DNA from: Gambelia wislizenii
Lineage: Eukaryota > Chordata > Lepidosauria > Squamata > Crotaphytidae
Assembly (NCBI GenBank): GCA_030847615.1
Contig: JAUMIR010000003.1
Coordinates: 21,829,001 to 21,893,000 of the forward strand
Direction: 5' to 3'
DNA length: 64,000 nucleotides
Part shown: positions 44,623 through 56,329 of the stretch, piece by piece
Layout: every line of letters starts with the position of its first letter
Position numbering within the stretch: the stretch's first letter is position 1
Notes under the pieces: model-generated
Told to the model about the DNA's origin: nothing
Database searches by the model: none
What the model saw: the letters and a program-made list of their open reading frames with translations, nothing else
Translations under genes and position numbers: made by a program

Positions 44623-45262
44623 CCTATTTTGCTGTGAAAAAATAGACCCACAGCATCTTTATATATGACTGAGGCAAATACACAGTTTTCTGCTGCTACC
44701 ATAGAGCATGGCCCCAACAAAGCTGTCAAGAGAATGCCAAAATGAGCACCAATGAAAAATGATTAGCATCAACAGAAATGCACAGGAATTTGTAAATTAG
44801 CCCATAAAATAATTTGCATAAATGCATTTCAAAAAAGAAGCAGCAGCAGCAGCTCCATAAAACTTTCCCTGCAATGCCTCATTTACTATCAATACTGCTA
44901 GTTTTATGACTGAGTCCTGCTGCACTACCACAGACAACAGATGGCACATACAGAATCATAATCAGGTAACAAACTAATTAGTTATTATTGGATGCAATCA
45001 TTTTTTTTAAAAAAAATCATAATCTGTCATATCAATAAAATGTGTTCATCTTCATAGCAACCTGTAAGGCAAGCAGCTACTTACTTCTCTTAGACATCTT
45101 GTGAGTCCAGGGCAGCTCTAGATATTGTCCAATACAACCTGGTGGCCCAACTTTTTGAGCATTCTGGCTTATTGTGAATGATCAAGTGAGCTACTCAGTC
45201 ACTGGTACTTTTGCCAGTAAGAACAGCTAATCAAACCAGAGAACATTTTTCTATGGCTAAGC
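44623..45262. other. Unannotated sequence
   Basis: 44837-44855 is a short (GCA)n tract. No gene or named repeat. Confidence 0.4.
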
Positions 45263-45306
45263 TTGGAAATAAATAAATGAATAAATAAATATATAAATAA
45301 ATAAAC
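45263..45306. repeat. (AAAT)n microsatellite
   Basis: About ten AAAT units with minor interruptions; a hairpin-MITE fragment (CCCCCAGCTGGCATGCCCAC, GGATTCTGGGAATTATGC) follows to 45375. Confidence 0.9.
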
Positions 45307-45375
45307 CCCGAATCCCCCAGCTGGCATGCCCACTTGGTATATTGGTTGAGGGATTCTGGGAATTATGCTTTTTTT

Positions 45376-46300
45376 TGAAAAAAGACATAGTTCTGGTCCA
45401 TGGTTTGATGAGTATTTGTCCAAACTGGGACATCTTATCTTACTGCTCTCCTAACAAGCCACAATCATAATCCAAGGACAAACCTTGGTTTATCCCTCTG
45501 ACTTCTTAGAATATCATCAAGACAGAAATCTTGTTTCTGACATGCTTACTAAATCATAAAATGCAGATCCCTTTGTTAGAGTCACTCCTTCTGATAGGTG
45601 GAACCAAGAGGAGTTTACCATAATAGGTGACAGTACCATAGGATATGGAACTCTCACTATTAACTTTTCTAAACTGGTACTCCTGCCTTTGATTCTCACA
45701 TTATATTGGGAAGAGTGCTGGGCAAAATTAGTGCCCCCGTCATACTTCCACTAATTCATAATAGAGAGTTTTAAGCAATGTATTACCTGGTAATCAGTTG
45801 CACCTTTTTTTGTAACAAAGCTACATTTCAAAAGTAACTTAATGAGAAGGAAATAAATTGGTTTTGTAATAACTAATAACTAATTATTTTTAGTTAATCC
45901 TGCCTTTAAAGGATTGTTGAAGGCATTTTTCTAGCTATTCTGCCAGGACGTCTTCAAATTTTATAGCATTCTTTTCATAAATGCTAATGCCCATCCCATT
46001 AACACAAAAGTAGTGCACAATGCCACAAATTGTTCAACTACTGAAATGAACAATGAGAAGGAATTATTATTAGTATTATTAACTTTTATTTCTATAGTGC
46101 CATCAATGTACATGGTGCTTTACAAAAAAAAAAAAACCCACAACAAAACCGTTCCCTGCCCTATTACTTTTAAAAGACTAATATGGCTCAGTTCTTCTAG
46201 TTCCAGAAATAAAATGAAAGTTTGACTGATCATTATTACTTTTTGGGTGGGGGTGGGGAATGATAAGTTACAGGTTGGTGGAGGAGAATCAAACACTAGG
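45376..46300. other. Unannotated sequence
   Basis: (ATT)n-like patch near 46060-46082 and poly(A) at 46124-46137; no gene recognised. Confidence 0.4.
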
Positions 46301-49014
46301 CTTGTCTATACGAGGCAAAAGACATGTGGATTGGTGCGCACTAACGCCAATTTGCAGCTGCTTTCATTTGTTTCCATTTCTTTTCCCAGGAGTGCAGGCA
46401 TGCAAAGCCATACACATTTGTTGTTCAAACGGGCATGCCTGTGAATCAAGATGGTGGGTGTGGGTGAATTACTCACATTTTTATTGTTACCAGTTGCCAA
46501 CGACAAACAGTATTAAAAAAAAAGCCTATCCAAAGTACAGAAGTGCAATCTTCCACTTAAATAAATAGAAAAAAAAGGGGGGGTGTTGTTTCATTGCCTC
46601 AGTGCATGATTGCTATGGTGAAAATCCAGCATGGTGGTTCCGGGCACTTACATTGCAAGCGCACATCCACATGTCCAACCAATAATCTTTGGAGAATGAA
46701 CTGGTTTGGACAACGACTAGAGTGCATGTGGCAGAAAACTCGACTCTTATCTGACAGAACTCGCCATAGGAACTTTCTTTGGTCCTATCGGGAGGCAATA
46801 AGTGCAGTGCAGAGATCTTTCTCCTCTGCACGTATAGCGTCTGCAGAGTCTCATCCAGCAGAGCTGTTTCAGGTGGTGAGGGAGCTAACACAGGTACCCT
46901 CTATGCCGAATCCCTTACTTAACCCGACATCCGCCTGCTGTGATGCGTTTAACAACTTTTTCACAGATAAAATCTCTCAGATAAGAGGCGACTTAGACGC
47001 CAATGTTTTAACAGAAACCATAGGAGAGACGTCCAGCGACTCTGTCGAGGAAGTTATTCTGGATCAGTTCCATTCTGTGAGTACCGAGGAAGTGGACAAG
47101 CTGCTTGGTAGGGTGAGGAAAACAACTTGCCCTCTCAACCCTTGCCCATCATGGTTGGCCATCGGGGGGGGGAAGCATTGAGGAGATTCCTCATGGATAT
47201 CATCAATGCTTCCTTCAGGGAAGGACATGTTCCATCTTGTCCGAAGGAAGCGGCTGTTAGGCCGCTTCTGAAAAAACCTTCCCTGGACCCCCTGGTTATG
47301 AATAACTACAGGTCTGTTTCTTTATTGCCATTTCTGAGCAAGGTGATCGAGAGGGCAGTTGTTCTTCAACTCCAAGCTGTCTTGGATGAAACCGATTATC
47401 TAGACTCATTTCAAACCAGCTTCAGGACAGGCTTTGGGGTTGAGACGACTATGGTTGCCTTGACCGACGATCTACCTCTGAACATCGACAGGGGTAATGT
47501 GACCCTGTTGGTGCTCTTAGATGTCTCAGCGGCTTTCGACATGATAGATCATGGCATCCTCTTGGACCGCCTGAGGGGGTTGGGTATCGGAGGCACTGCA
47601 TTGCAGTGGTTCTGGTCCTACCTCTCGGGCAGGTCCCAGAGAGTGCTGCTCGGGGACACTTGTTCAAGCAAAAGAGTGCTCACCTGGGGAGTTCCAGTGA
47701 GCTATCCTGTCCCCGATGTTATTTAACATCTGTATGAAGCCACTGGGTGAGATAATTCAGAATTATGGAGCTGGGTATTATCAGTATGCTGATGACACTC
47801 AGATTTATTTCTCCGTATCTCATTTGTCGGTCTCAAATTCCAATGACATCTCTTCTCTCAATGAATGTCTTCAGGCAGTAATGGGCTGGATGAGGAAAAA
47901 CAGATTGAAACTGAATCCGGACAAGACAGAGGTGCTCACGGTAGCGGCCCTGAAACCAAGAATTGGGTTGCAACCTCCAGTCCTGGATGGGGTCACACTC
48001 TCCTCCAGTGACTGTGTTCGCAGTCTCGGGGTGCTCCTTGACTCGTCACTCCTGATGATAAATCAGGTAAATGCGATAGTCAGGAGCACCTGTTATCAGC
48101 TTCGGGATATCAGGAGGGACCACATCACTCCGGTTTTGAAGTCCCTCCACTGGCTGCCTATTGGTTTTCAGGCCCAGTATAAGGTGTTGGTTATCACCTT
48201 TAAAGCCCTAAATGGCTTGGGTCCAAGCTATCTCAGGGACTGTCTCCTCCCTTATAATCCCTCCCCACGCACTCCGGTCCTCTGGGAGGAATTTGCTGCA
48301 GCCTCAAAAGTTGAGGCTTTCAGCTTTTTCTGTTGTCGCCCCCAGACTATGGAACGGCCTGCCGGATGAGATCCATCAATTGACATCTTTGGACAGCTTC
48401 AGAAAGGCTGTCAAGATGGATCTCTTCCAGCAGGCCTTTCCAGAATAGATTATCCTGGCCTCGGGTACCCCCCGTCCTTCAGGACAGTCCCCACAGCCTC
48501 CTTTGTTAACAGAACTGAATATCGCTGGGGACCTACTGTTATTGCCAAATGTAGATATGTGTTTTTATCAAATGTTTTAATTGTTGTTTTAATTTGTAAA
48601 ATGATTTAATAACTTTTTAAGGGGGGGAAGGGAGTATATGGTTTTACTTGTATGGTTTTTTAATGTTGTGAACTGCCCTGATTGGATTACCAAAGGGCGG
48701 TATATAAATAAATAAATAAATAAATATTATTATTATTATTTCCACTTCTGTTCTTCTTGGGAATGTGCAGCAAAGCAAATCACTTCCCCCAATGAGTGGG
48801 AATGTGCATTTCCTTTGGAGGTTTTTTTTGGGGGGGGGTATTTTTTCTTTTTTTTTAAATACGGGAAAGGCTGCAAAGTCTTTCCCCACAGAGTATCTGG
48901 AGTTTTTGCCCCCTTCTCCTTCTGAATACAGTGAAATTATGTGGGATCCCATTGGGACAAAGGGCATTCTCCTCAAATTCTATGAGGAGTATTTTTGCTA
49001 TATAGACAAGCCCA
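46301..49014. mobile_element. DNA element with GGCTTGTCTATA termini, split by an L2 insertion
   Basis: GGCTTGTCTATACGAG at the left (about 46301) and TATAGACAAGCC at the right (about 49003-49014) are inverted. The left half (46301-46690) and right half (48740-49014) together align in order with 62757-63330: GCAGGCATGCAAAGC, ATCAAGATGGTGGG, GAAAATCCA(G/A)CAT, GTGGTTCCGGGCA, GGAATGTGCA, AAAGGCT(G/A)CAAAG, CTGAATACAGTG. Without the L2 it would be about 660 bp and non-coding. No certain target duplication. Confidence 0.75.
46690..48742 (+). pseudogene. L2-clade LINE ORF2, 5'-truncated and frameshifted
   Basis: Three frames succeed each other (46594-47181, 47127-47726, 47716-48369), with a fourth at 48212-48448, so at least three frameshifts interrupt the protein. 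Readable parts: linker after the lost endonuclease (FFTDKISQIRGDLD), first RT motifs (NNYRSVSLLPFLSKVIERAV), motif A (VSAAFDMIDHGILLDRL), the catalytic YADD box at 47785-47796 (QYADDTQIYF), NPDKTEVL, and the C-terminal LHWLPI and FKALNGLGPSYLRDCL. The 3' UTR ends CCAAAGGGCGGTATATAAAT with (AAAT)n and (ATT)n at 48706-48742. The endonuclease is missing; the element cannot move itself. Confidence 0.93.
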
Positions 49015-49916
49015 ATGTAAAACTCACCTCTTCTACCTGAAATCCCTGGCCACTAACTGGCAACTACTCTCCTTTCCCCAAAGCTTTTGGAACTGAAGCC
49101 AAATTATGAAGTAGCATCATTTTTGCGGGGAGGGGGTCTCTTGAGAAAATAAAACAAATAACTCCCAAAGGCACAATCATGTTTCTTCCTCATTCTGATT
49201 TCTGATGCTCTAGTGTTCTCTTTCACATCCCCCCTCCCAGTAAAAGGTGAAAAGCCCCTTGAGAAGTTCCAGCTCAGGACTAATTTGGATGGAGCAGCAT
49301 CAATACAAAATGATTTTACATCAGATTTGTCTTGTGAATAGTTCACTGGAATATAATCACTTTGCAAGAACTTGTATTTACTGCACTAAAATTAACCCTG
49401 GCAGAGCTCCCAATCCATTCACAGGAACCTTTCAGAGGTAAAGGAGCCAATGTGAGATGAGTCTAAATTGTCTTGTTAATTTACAGCCTTGTACTAGATG
49501 ACCTTGTGATGAAAAAGTTTCTTCATAGTTTTCTTCAAGATGTGATTACTTATACCACGACATGTTGAGGCCCTTGATAAGTCCACTCTAGTTAGCATGT
49601 CAAAGCATGCTGAATATTGCCTTTCAGAAACAGTCTTGTGAATTAGCCCAATATGATTTGATCCAGCCTAAATCCATACGCTCATACAGTCACCTGGTCA
49701 ATTACTAAGGTATGGAAACATTTCTGAAAAGCTTCAGAACTTTAAGTTGTAAACTGGTGGGCGATAATAAATTGCCTTTACATTTTCTTGTTTAATGATT
49801 AAACACACTTGATTGAAATTGGGTTCCTAGGTTGTTTGTTTGTTTCAGATGACCATTCTACATATTTAATCATAGCATGACACATAGAAATTGCAATAAT
49901 AACATCGACTCTTACA
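49015..49916. other. Unannotated sequence
   Basis: No gene or named repeat; 49440-49600 has balanced composition and may be noncoding conserved sequence (weak). Confidence 0.35.
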
Positions 49917-50245
49917 GGACTTATTCGGACGTCTTAAATGTAACGGAAGCAGCCTCGCCACGTTGCAAGGCTGCTGCGCTGCAGGGCGTCCCTTTCACAT
50001 GACGCCCGTCCCTGGCAGTACTGTTGCAGTACCGCAGGGACATTTGAGTGTTATATTTCAGTGATTTTTACTCACGATCAACTTTCATGAGTAAAAATCG
50101 CCGAAACATAACACTCAAATGCCCCTGTGGTACCGCAACAGTACTGGCAGGGATGGGCATCATGCGAAAGTGAAACCCTGCAGCGCAGCAGCCTCGCAAC
50201 GTGGCGAGGCTGCTTCCGTTACATTTAAGACGTCCGAAAAAGTCC
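49917..50245. mobile_element. Near-perfect 329-bp hairpin element (158-bp arms, 13-nt loop)
   Basis: The arms 49917-50074 and 50088-50245 are reverse complements with about 15 mismatches (roughly 90% identity), no net indel (constant sum 100162) and mostly transitions. Ends GGACTTATTCGGACGTC and GACGTCCGAAAAAGTCC. Unlike its AT-rich surroundings the arms are GC- and CpG-rich (CGCCACGTTGC, CTGCTGCGCTGCAGGG). ACA flanks both sides, possibly a 3-bp target duplication. No coding content. A non-autonomous fold-back element or inverted duplication; family not recognised. Confidence 0.85.
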
Positions 50246-50767
50246 ACAGAAAGAGGCTGTATAAAATAATCCAAAGGCCTAACAATCCCTATAAATGTTG
50301 TAAAGTGTATTCTGAAGGGCAAATAAGATGTGTGAGACCCACTACAGTTTGGAGATGACTCTGTTATCCTGTGTGACATGGAACAAAAAGCAAAAACGAA
50401 AGCTTTAGTATTCAGAGATTGGGAAAAAATACCCTTTTCTTTGGACAACAACATCAGACTCCCCCATCCATTACAGTGATCTTTCCCTTTTCCCCATTCT
50501 GTTTTTTTAAACCTTGGTGTGTGTGTATGTCTGTGTCAAAGGATAAAAAGATTTGGTTCAGTTAGTGGGTAGGGAGGAAGCCTGCATTTCCTAATATGTA
50601 TATGGTGGAAGAAGCTTGCACTTCGCTGAATTGTTTTCCCAATGTGTTATTTCCCCTGCTAGGGGACCCTGTTGGGTAGATTTCAATGGGGCAGAATGAG
50701 GGACTTATTTTCCAATACTGTGATCCAATTGAGTCCCCACCTTCTGTAGTTGCTTAAAAATTAAAAG
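50246..50767. other. Unannotated sequence
   Basis: No gene or repeat; a short (GT)n patch at 50517-50535. Confidence 0.4.
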
Positions 50768-51350
50768 GAACTCCTCGAGCGCTTTCATCAGCGCTGTCTA
50801 CGCACAATCCTAAATATACACTGGACTGACTATGTGACAAATGTTGCTGTCCTTGAACAAGCAGGGATCACCAGCACTGAGGCCATGATATTGAGAACAC
50901 AGCTGCGCTGGGCAGGGCATGTTTCTAGGATGGAGGACCATCGCCTCCCAAAAATACTACTCTACGGTGAACTCGCCACGGGTCAGCGTAAGAGGGGCGC
51001 TCCAAAAAAGCGATACAAAGACTCCCTGAAACAACATCTCAGGCTTGGCCAAATTGATCACCAACAGTGGTCCGCCCTGGCCTCATATCGGGAGGCATGG
51101 AGACGCAATATCCACAATGCTGCAGCCTTATTTGAGAACTCACGACGAACAAGTCTTGAAGAGAAACGACAATGCAGAAAGAATCACAACCCAAAAACAT
51201 CACCCAAGGAGACCTTCTGCTGCGCTTTTTGCAACCGGACTTGTTTATCTCGGATTGGCCTTTTTAGTCATCAGCGCGCTTGCAGAAGGCGCGGGATGAG
51301 TCCTTCCTGAATCTTCGTTTGCGAAGAAAAGCCAGAGAGAGAGAAAAGGA
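50768..51350 (+). pseudogene. Non-LTR retrotransposon ORF2 C-terminal tail with CCHC finger (copy 2, longest)
   Basis: An open reading starts upstream of the first ATG (LERFHQRCLRTILNIHWTDY at about 50773) and runs to the stop at 51308-51310. It holds LRWAGHVSRMEDHRLPKILL, GQRKRGAPKKRYKDSLKQHL, a helical Gln/Glu/Arg-rich part and a final finger at residues 130-150 of the 158-codon ATG frame (Cys-x2-Cys-x12-His-x3-Cys). About 180 codons are uninterrupted. The polymerase and endonuclease are absent. Probably mediates nucleic-acid binding in the parent protein (inference). Confidence 0.8.
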
Positions 51351-51404
51351 ACACTGGAGGATCTCATCACAATTCTGTTGCAACCCATCTAGTGTGTATG
51401 TGTA

Positions 51405-51580
51405 TACATGTCCCTTCAAGTTGTCTGTTGATTTATGGTCACTCCATAAATGCCACTGGGCTTTGCCAGTCACTTCCTCTGAAATAATGCCTACAGCATC
51501 TGGCATTCTTTGGGGGGTCTCAAAGCATAGCTGACCCTGTTTAGCTTCCAAGATCACATCAGATCTGATGTGTTTGGGTA
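51405..51580 (-). mobile_element. 5S-rRNA-derived SINE, antisense
   Basis: Minus strand: GATGTGATCTTGGAAGCTAA, ACAGGGTCAGCTATGC, CAGATGCTGTAGGCATTATT, TCAGAGGAAGTGACTGGC, CCATAAATCAACAGACAAC, TTGAAGGGACATG. It lies exactly between the two inverted LINE tails. Confidence 0.85.
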
Positions 51581-51654
51581 TTTAGGTGCTAACCCATCTA
51601 GTTTAGCACTGATATTGTTACAAACACTATAAAACAGACAGGATATAAACCAGT

Positions 51655-52184
51655 AGTAATCATAGACCTCCTCTGGCTTTGCTTCGAAACAAAGTCCCGT
51701 GCTTTCTGCAAGTGCGCTGATGACTAAAAAGGCCAATCTGAGATAAACAAGTCCGGTTGCAAAGAGCACAGCAGAAGGTCTCCTTGGGTGATGTTTTTGG
51801 GTTGTGATTCTTTCTGCGTTGTTGTTTCTCTTCAAGACTTGTTCGGCATGAGTTCCCAAATAAGGCTGCAGCATTGTGGATAGTGCGTCTCCATGCCTCC
51901 CAATGTGAGTCCAGGGTGGACCACTGTTGGTGATCAATTTGGCTGAGCATAAGATGTTGTTTCAGGGAGTCTTTGTATCGCTTTTTTGGAGCGCCCCTCT
52001 TACGCTGACCCATGGCGAGTTCACCTTAGAGTAGTATTTTTGGGAGGCGATGGTCCTCCATCCTAGAAATGTGCCCTGCCCAGCGCAGCTGTGTTCTCAA
52101 TATCATGGCCTCAATGCTGGTGATCCCTGCTTGCTCAAGGACAGCAACATTCGTCACATAGTCAGTCCAGTGTATATTTAGGAT
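51655..52184 (-). pseudogene. Non-LTR retrotransposon ORF2 C-terminal tail (copy 3), inverted relative to copy 2
   Basis: Frame 51660-52013 (minus) repeats GQRKRGAPKKRYKDSLKQHL and ends in a finger with the same Cys and His positions (CNRTCLSQIGLFSHQRTC), reading on into the flank after a small deletion. The upstream part (52184-52014) matches copy 2 but has lost the frame: CTCTAAGGTGAAC replaces CTCTACGGTGAAC and introduces a stop. Confidence 0.8.
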
Positions 52185-53164
52185 CATAGAACTAACATAT
52201 TAAACCATCTTCTTGTCACAATGATTCTCTGTATTCAATATGCATGAAGGTCTCATTACTGGTGTGATGTCTCAGCATTAAAATGAGTGAAGAAAGCTGG
52301 ACTTTCTTTTTAAAAAGGATTCACATATAATATTTTTTTAAAGTGGACATCCTTACTTCCAGGAAGAAAGACTTATGGAGGTAATGAGTAGTGAATACAA
52401 CTCAAAATCCCTTTCTCTTTTCTGAAATGTAAAGAGATGAATAAGCTACCTAGAAGAAAACAACCTCAAAAAACAAAAGTATCCTACCTCGAGGTGCATT
52501 TCAGCAGCTTGTTAATGAGACCTGTATGAAATTCTCTGTTCAAAATTGCAATCAATACTTCATTTTGTACTTTTCTTCCACAGTGTCCCTCAATACCTAA
52601 TGTTTTCATTAGTGGCGAGTTTTTGGGCAAGCTTCTTCAACAGTCCATTGCTCAATTTATAGAATTTTATAGGTTCACTTTGTAGTTTTCACTCTTCGGG
52701 CATTCAAAATGCATATAAATTCTAACTGTGAGGAGGTGAGCAGGTGCTGTGTTCAGTACTCATATCCCCCATAACCCTTTCTTCCTGGACATAAGGTTCT
52801 GCCTCCTCCATTATTCTCATCATTCTCCACATGCAGAAGATAATTGTGTGAAGCAGAGAGTCTCCTTTATATGCCAAGTGTCTCTGCACAGTTAAACAAG
52901 GAAGGGGTGAATTATGCAGCCTGCAGGCTGTGTGAGCCCCTCATGAATATTTTGTGGTCTCTTTCCCCCTTTGTCCTCCTTGTTTTTAAAAATGGGAGGA
53001 CTGCACCTGCAGAACCCTCAGGATCTGGGATTTTCCTTTAAAGAAGGTGTGGGAGTAGAGGATGGGGATGAGGGAAAATGGTAGTGGTGGCAGAAAAAGA
53101 GGAGGAGGAGGAGGAGGAGCTCCTGTATTCCAACCTGTATTTGGAAAAAAAAAAAGTTTTGTTG
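52185..53164. other. No gene; (GGA)n at 53098-53121
   Basis: A (GGA)n run and poly(A) at 53146-53157 are the only named features; otherwise unrecognised. Confidence 0.45.
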
Positions 53165-53745
53165 CTCCTTGCTTCCCTAGCCAGTCTTAGCTAACATTGA
53201 GCTTTAGATTTCCTTAGACTTTTCCTGCAAGCTTGGGCTACACATCTGTATTCTTTCTTGGTGATTCATCCTTCCTTCCATTCTTTTCCCTTCCTCCCTG
53301 AGTTTACTGTGCAGCCACATTGACTTTTTCAGATGTTTCCTCCTTTTTTTCTTTTTCCATAGAATTGTTTGTGATTGTGCTTTTATCAGTTCCTTCTTCA
53401 TGAAATTCCACCCACACTAGGTATCTTTTTCCTTTAGCATCTCTTGCCATGGGATTCTGCCCAGTATTTCCCAGAGCTGGATAAAATCAGCTTTCCTGAA
53501 ATCTAAAGTTCATGTTTGACTATATTCTTCATTGGCCTCTCCCACAATCATGAATTCTAGGATTATACGCTTACTCCCCCTAAAGTACCAACTGTTTTGA
53601 TTCCATAGACCAACTCCTCCCTATTGGTTAGGATCAAGTCCAGGATTGCTGATCCCCTTGTTCCTTCCTCCAACTTTTGAAGCCAAAAGAGCTTTGGCTT
53701 CTCCACCTCAATTATTTATATAGGATATAATTTTCAACAGCTATC
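53165..53745 (-). mobile_element. CR1 LINE endonuclease-domain fragment, antisense
   Basis: The minus strand can be read in pieces as the C-terminal part of a CR1 AP-endonuclease and the following linker: a decayed '[10 protein letters not shown]'-type block (GCAATCCTGGACTTGATCCT), [38 protein letters not shown]. Stops and a frame change interrupt it. This is an internal fragment lacking both CR1 ends. Confidence 0.7.
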
Positions 53746-55549
53746 CTGTTTTTTGTCTACTAAAATAAGTATTCCTTTTAGGAAAGAAGTCCACACTTTC
53801 TTCCAAATTATCTAACCTACCACATATCTGCTTATATGATTTGATGCTCTGTAAGATTTGTAGGAATGTTGGTGTGCAGATTCAACACTACCCATACTTC
53901 ACTCTAAAACTCAAGTTCCAGCAGAAAAAGAGAAAATGAAGGGTGAGAATCCATAGATTATTCATGATCTTCTCACCATGCCCAAGCAGTATCTCTACAT
54001 AATATGTTGACTGAGTGCACAAAATCATGTGTAGACTAACCCAGGTCTGAAACTGATAATAGTCATGGATCAAGACACCCATTGATTGCCATAATCCAAG
54101 CCCAGTATTATGTGTCCACTTCTCTACTTAACTGCTTCCTATGATCCACTGAACTGAGTCAATGAACTAAACAACATCAGGATTACTTCATTTATGGCAA
54201 AGTCCTTTTGAAACAGGAAGCATAAAGGAAAACCCTGCAAACAACAGTGTGATCATCTTCCTTGTTTAATTGGGATAATTTTTACATGTTAAATATTCCA
54301 GGCGGGGGGGGGGAGAAAAAGTTAATTTTAAACACTTACTGTCAGCAAGGCTGCATAAAACATCTTGTTGAGATAAGGCAAAGATTCCTTTTCAGAACAC
54401 TGCCCCCGAGACGTTTGATTTAATGGATTACTCTATTAAACTGAGTTACTAAACATCTATCTTCTCAGCCTGCAATTTCTCTTGTGCACTGTATGCAAAC
54501 ATTATTTGTGTTGCAGAGTCATACTTCCTGCTTGACAACTCCCCTGAAATCTCTCCAAGCCCTCTGCTTGCACAAATGTCTGCACCTTCCAGACTAAAAA
54601 AACCTGTCCCAAGGTGCTGCAAGTACAGCACCAGCAACTCTGCTGGGGTTCTACATTTCTTGTTAAGTCAGGAGCCAAACTATGTTTCTCTTCCCTTCCT
54701 TGAGCAATGCCTTAAAAAAACATTAGGCCACATGTTGCTGAATTATTGATCAGAAGTTACTATGCAAACAAGGACTGAATAATTCTCTTTGAGCTCCCTG
54801 TGGTAAACAAGGAAGCAATGGTCAGATTGCCTATATTCTATCTGCATTCTTTTCCTAGCTTTCCTGAGGGGGCGGGAATTGAGGTGTTCTCCCACCTACC
54901 CACACTGGAAATGTAAGATTTATTTTTCACCATTTCTCAAAGAGGAGTAAATGGGCAGAAGCTGTGTTTTCTCTCTAGTTCATCTGACCCCCCTGCTAAC
55001 TTGAGTCAGGAATATAAGTGTATATCTGGGCTTGAACTGATGATGTGAGAACTGTCAGGCAATGAGTTAAATAGCACATCAGTACCTGTCTAGCTTAAGC
55101 ACAGAAGAAATTTCACCAGTCTGCTTTCAGTGATGGACCAGGGGGTATCCTCTAATTCTTTAAAAGAAATGACATTTGAGTTTGTTCTCCAAGATACGCA
55201 ATGAATAGGTTGCAGGATCATGGTCATGGTCCACCCATTCCTCTCTGTTCTTGGTGCATTTCACTATCCTTAACTGCATACTTGTAAGTGTGACAACCTA
55301 ACAGTGAAGAAAGCAAGCTGTACTCTGTTCTGCTTCTCTACTCTGGATAGTACCAGGAGGATTTATATATATATCTCAGTTACCAAAGACACTGGCTTCT
55401 CATTTATAGATCCATTTGGACTCTGACGACATCTGGAGATGCCCTCCTAGAAGTGTCATGTACTCCTAACATCCGCTCTACAGCTGTTCAGAGCAAGGAA
55501 TATAGTGTGAAAGCATCCACTGTGTTTGTTATTGAAGTGTTGTTGCAGT
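53746..55549. other. No gene; candidate conserved noncoding tract 54230-54850
   Basis: 54230-54850 is repeat-poor with balanced composition and segments such as GCTGAATTATTGATCAGAAG and TTGTTTAATTGGGATAATTT that resemble developmental noncoding elements (inference). Poly(G) at 54305-54312. Small frames have no domain. Confidence 0.3.
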
Positions 55550-55768
55550 TGTTGTACGCCTTCAAGTCTGGCTCATGGTGACTGTATTATAGAGTTTTCT
55601 TGGAAATATTTATTCCAAGAGGCTTTGCCATTGCCTTCTTTAGAGACTGAGAGAGTGTGACTTGCCCAAGATCACCCACTAAGTTTCCATGGCTGAGTGG
55701 GGATTTGGACTCTGATCTGCAACAGTTCTAGTCCAACTCTTAAACCACGGCACTATGCTGGCTCTATT
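55550..55768 (-). mobile_element. tRNA-derived SINE with MIR-like core, antisense
   Basis: Minus strand: a tRNA-like head at the right, then core TTAGTGGGTGATCTTGGGCA, CTCTCAGTCTCTAAAGAAGG and tail GACTTGAAGGCGTACAACAA. Confidence 0.85.
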
Positions 55769-56329
55769 TTTGAGGTACACCACAGTAAAAATCTTCAGAT
55801 GTAACTGGTTTAAAATATTCTTAAATACATAACTAAATGGTTAAATAAATAAATTTTCACAAGTGGCATGAGCTGGCTTCAATTCAATCCATGCTGGATA
55901 CATGTCAGGGCCAGCCCTGTTGTCACATCCCATCTGTTCTCCATAGCCATTAATCTGAAGCAGATGGAGACAGCTACATCAGTGGGGGAATATATCTTTT
56001 CTGGGGGTCAGTCCAAACTTTAAAGGATCTGTTAAAGGTATAGGAACTATTTGGCAGATAGGAGTCAGTACCTTGGATGGGTTCTTTAAACTCTGGACTA
56101 AAACCCAGAGCAAATTCATGACCTCATTGACATGCAATCCAGCTACCGCCACTGTCATTTGTAAAGGAAATGAGATTACCAGAGAATAATAACATCTTTG
56201 GTGCATTTCCAGGATGTTAGCATAATGCTGGCAAAAAGAAATCCTGAATAAACTAAAAAGGTCAGTTTGAACATTTTCTATGCTATGGTTCCAATATTCT
56301 ATGCCGTAGAACTACTCATCACCTTCTTT
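55769..56329. other. Unannotated sequence
   Basis: No gene or named repeat. Confidence 0.35.
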
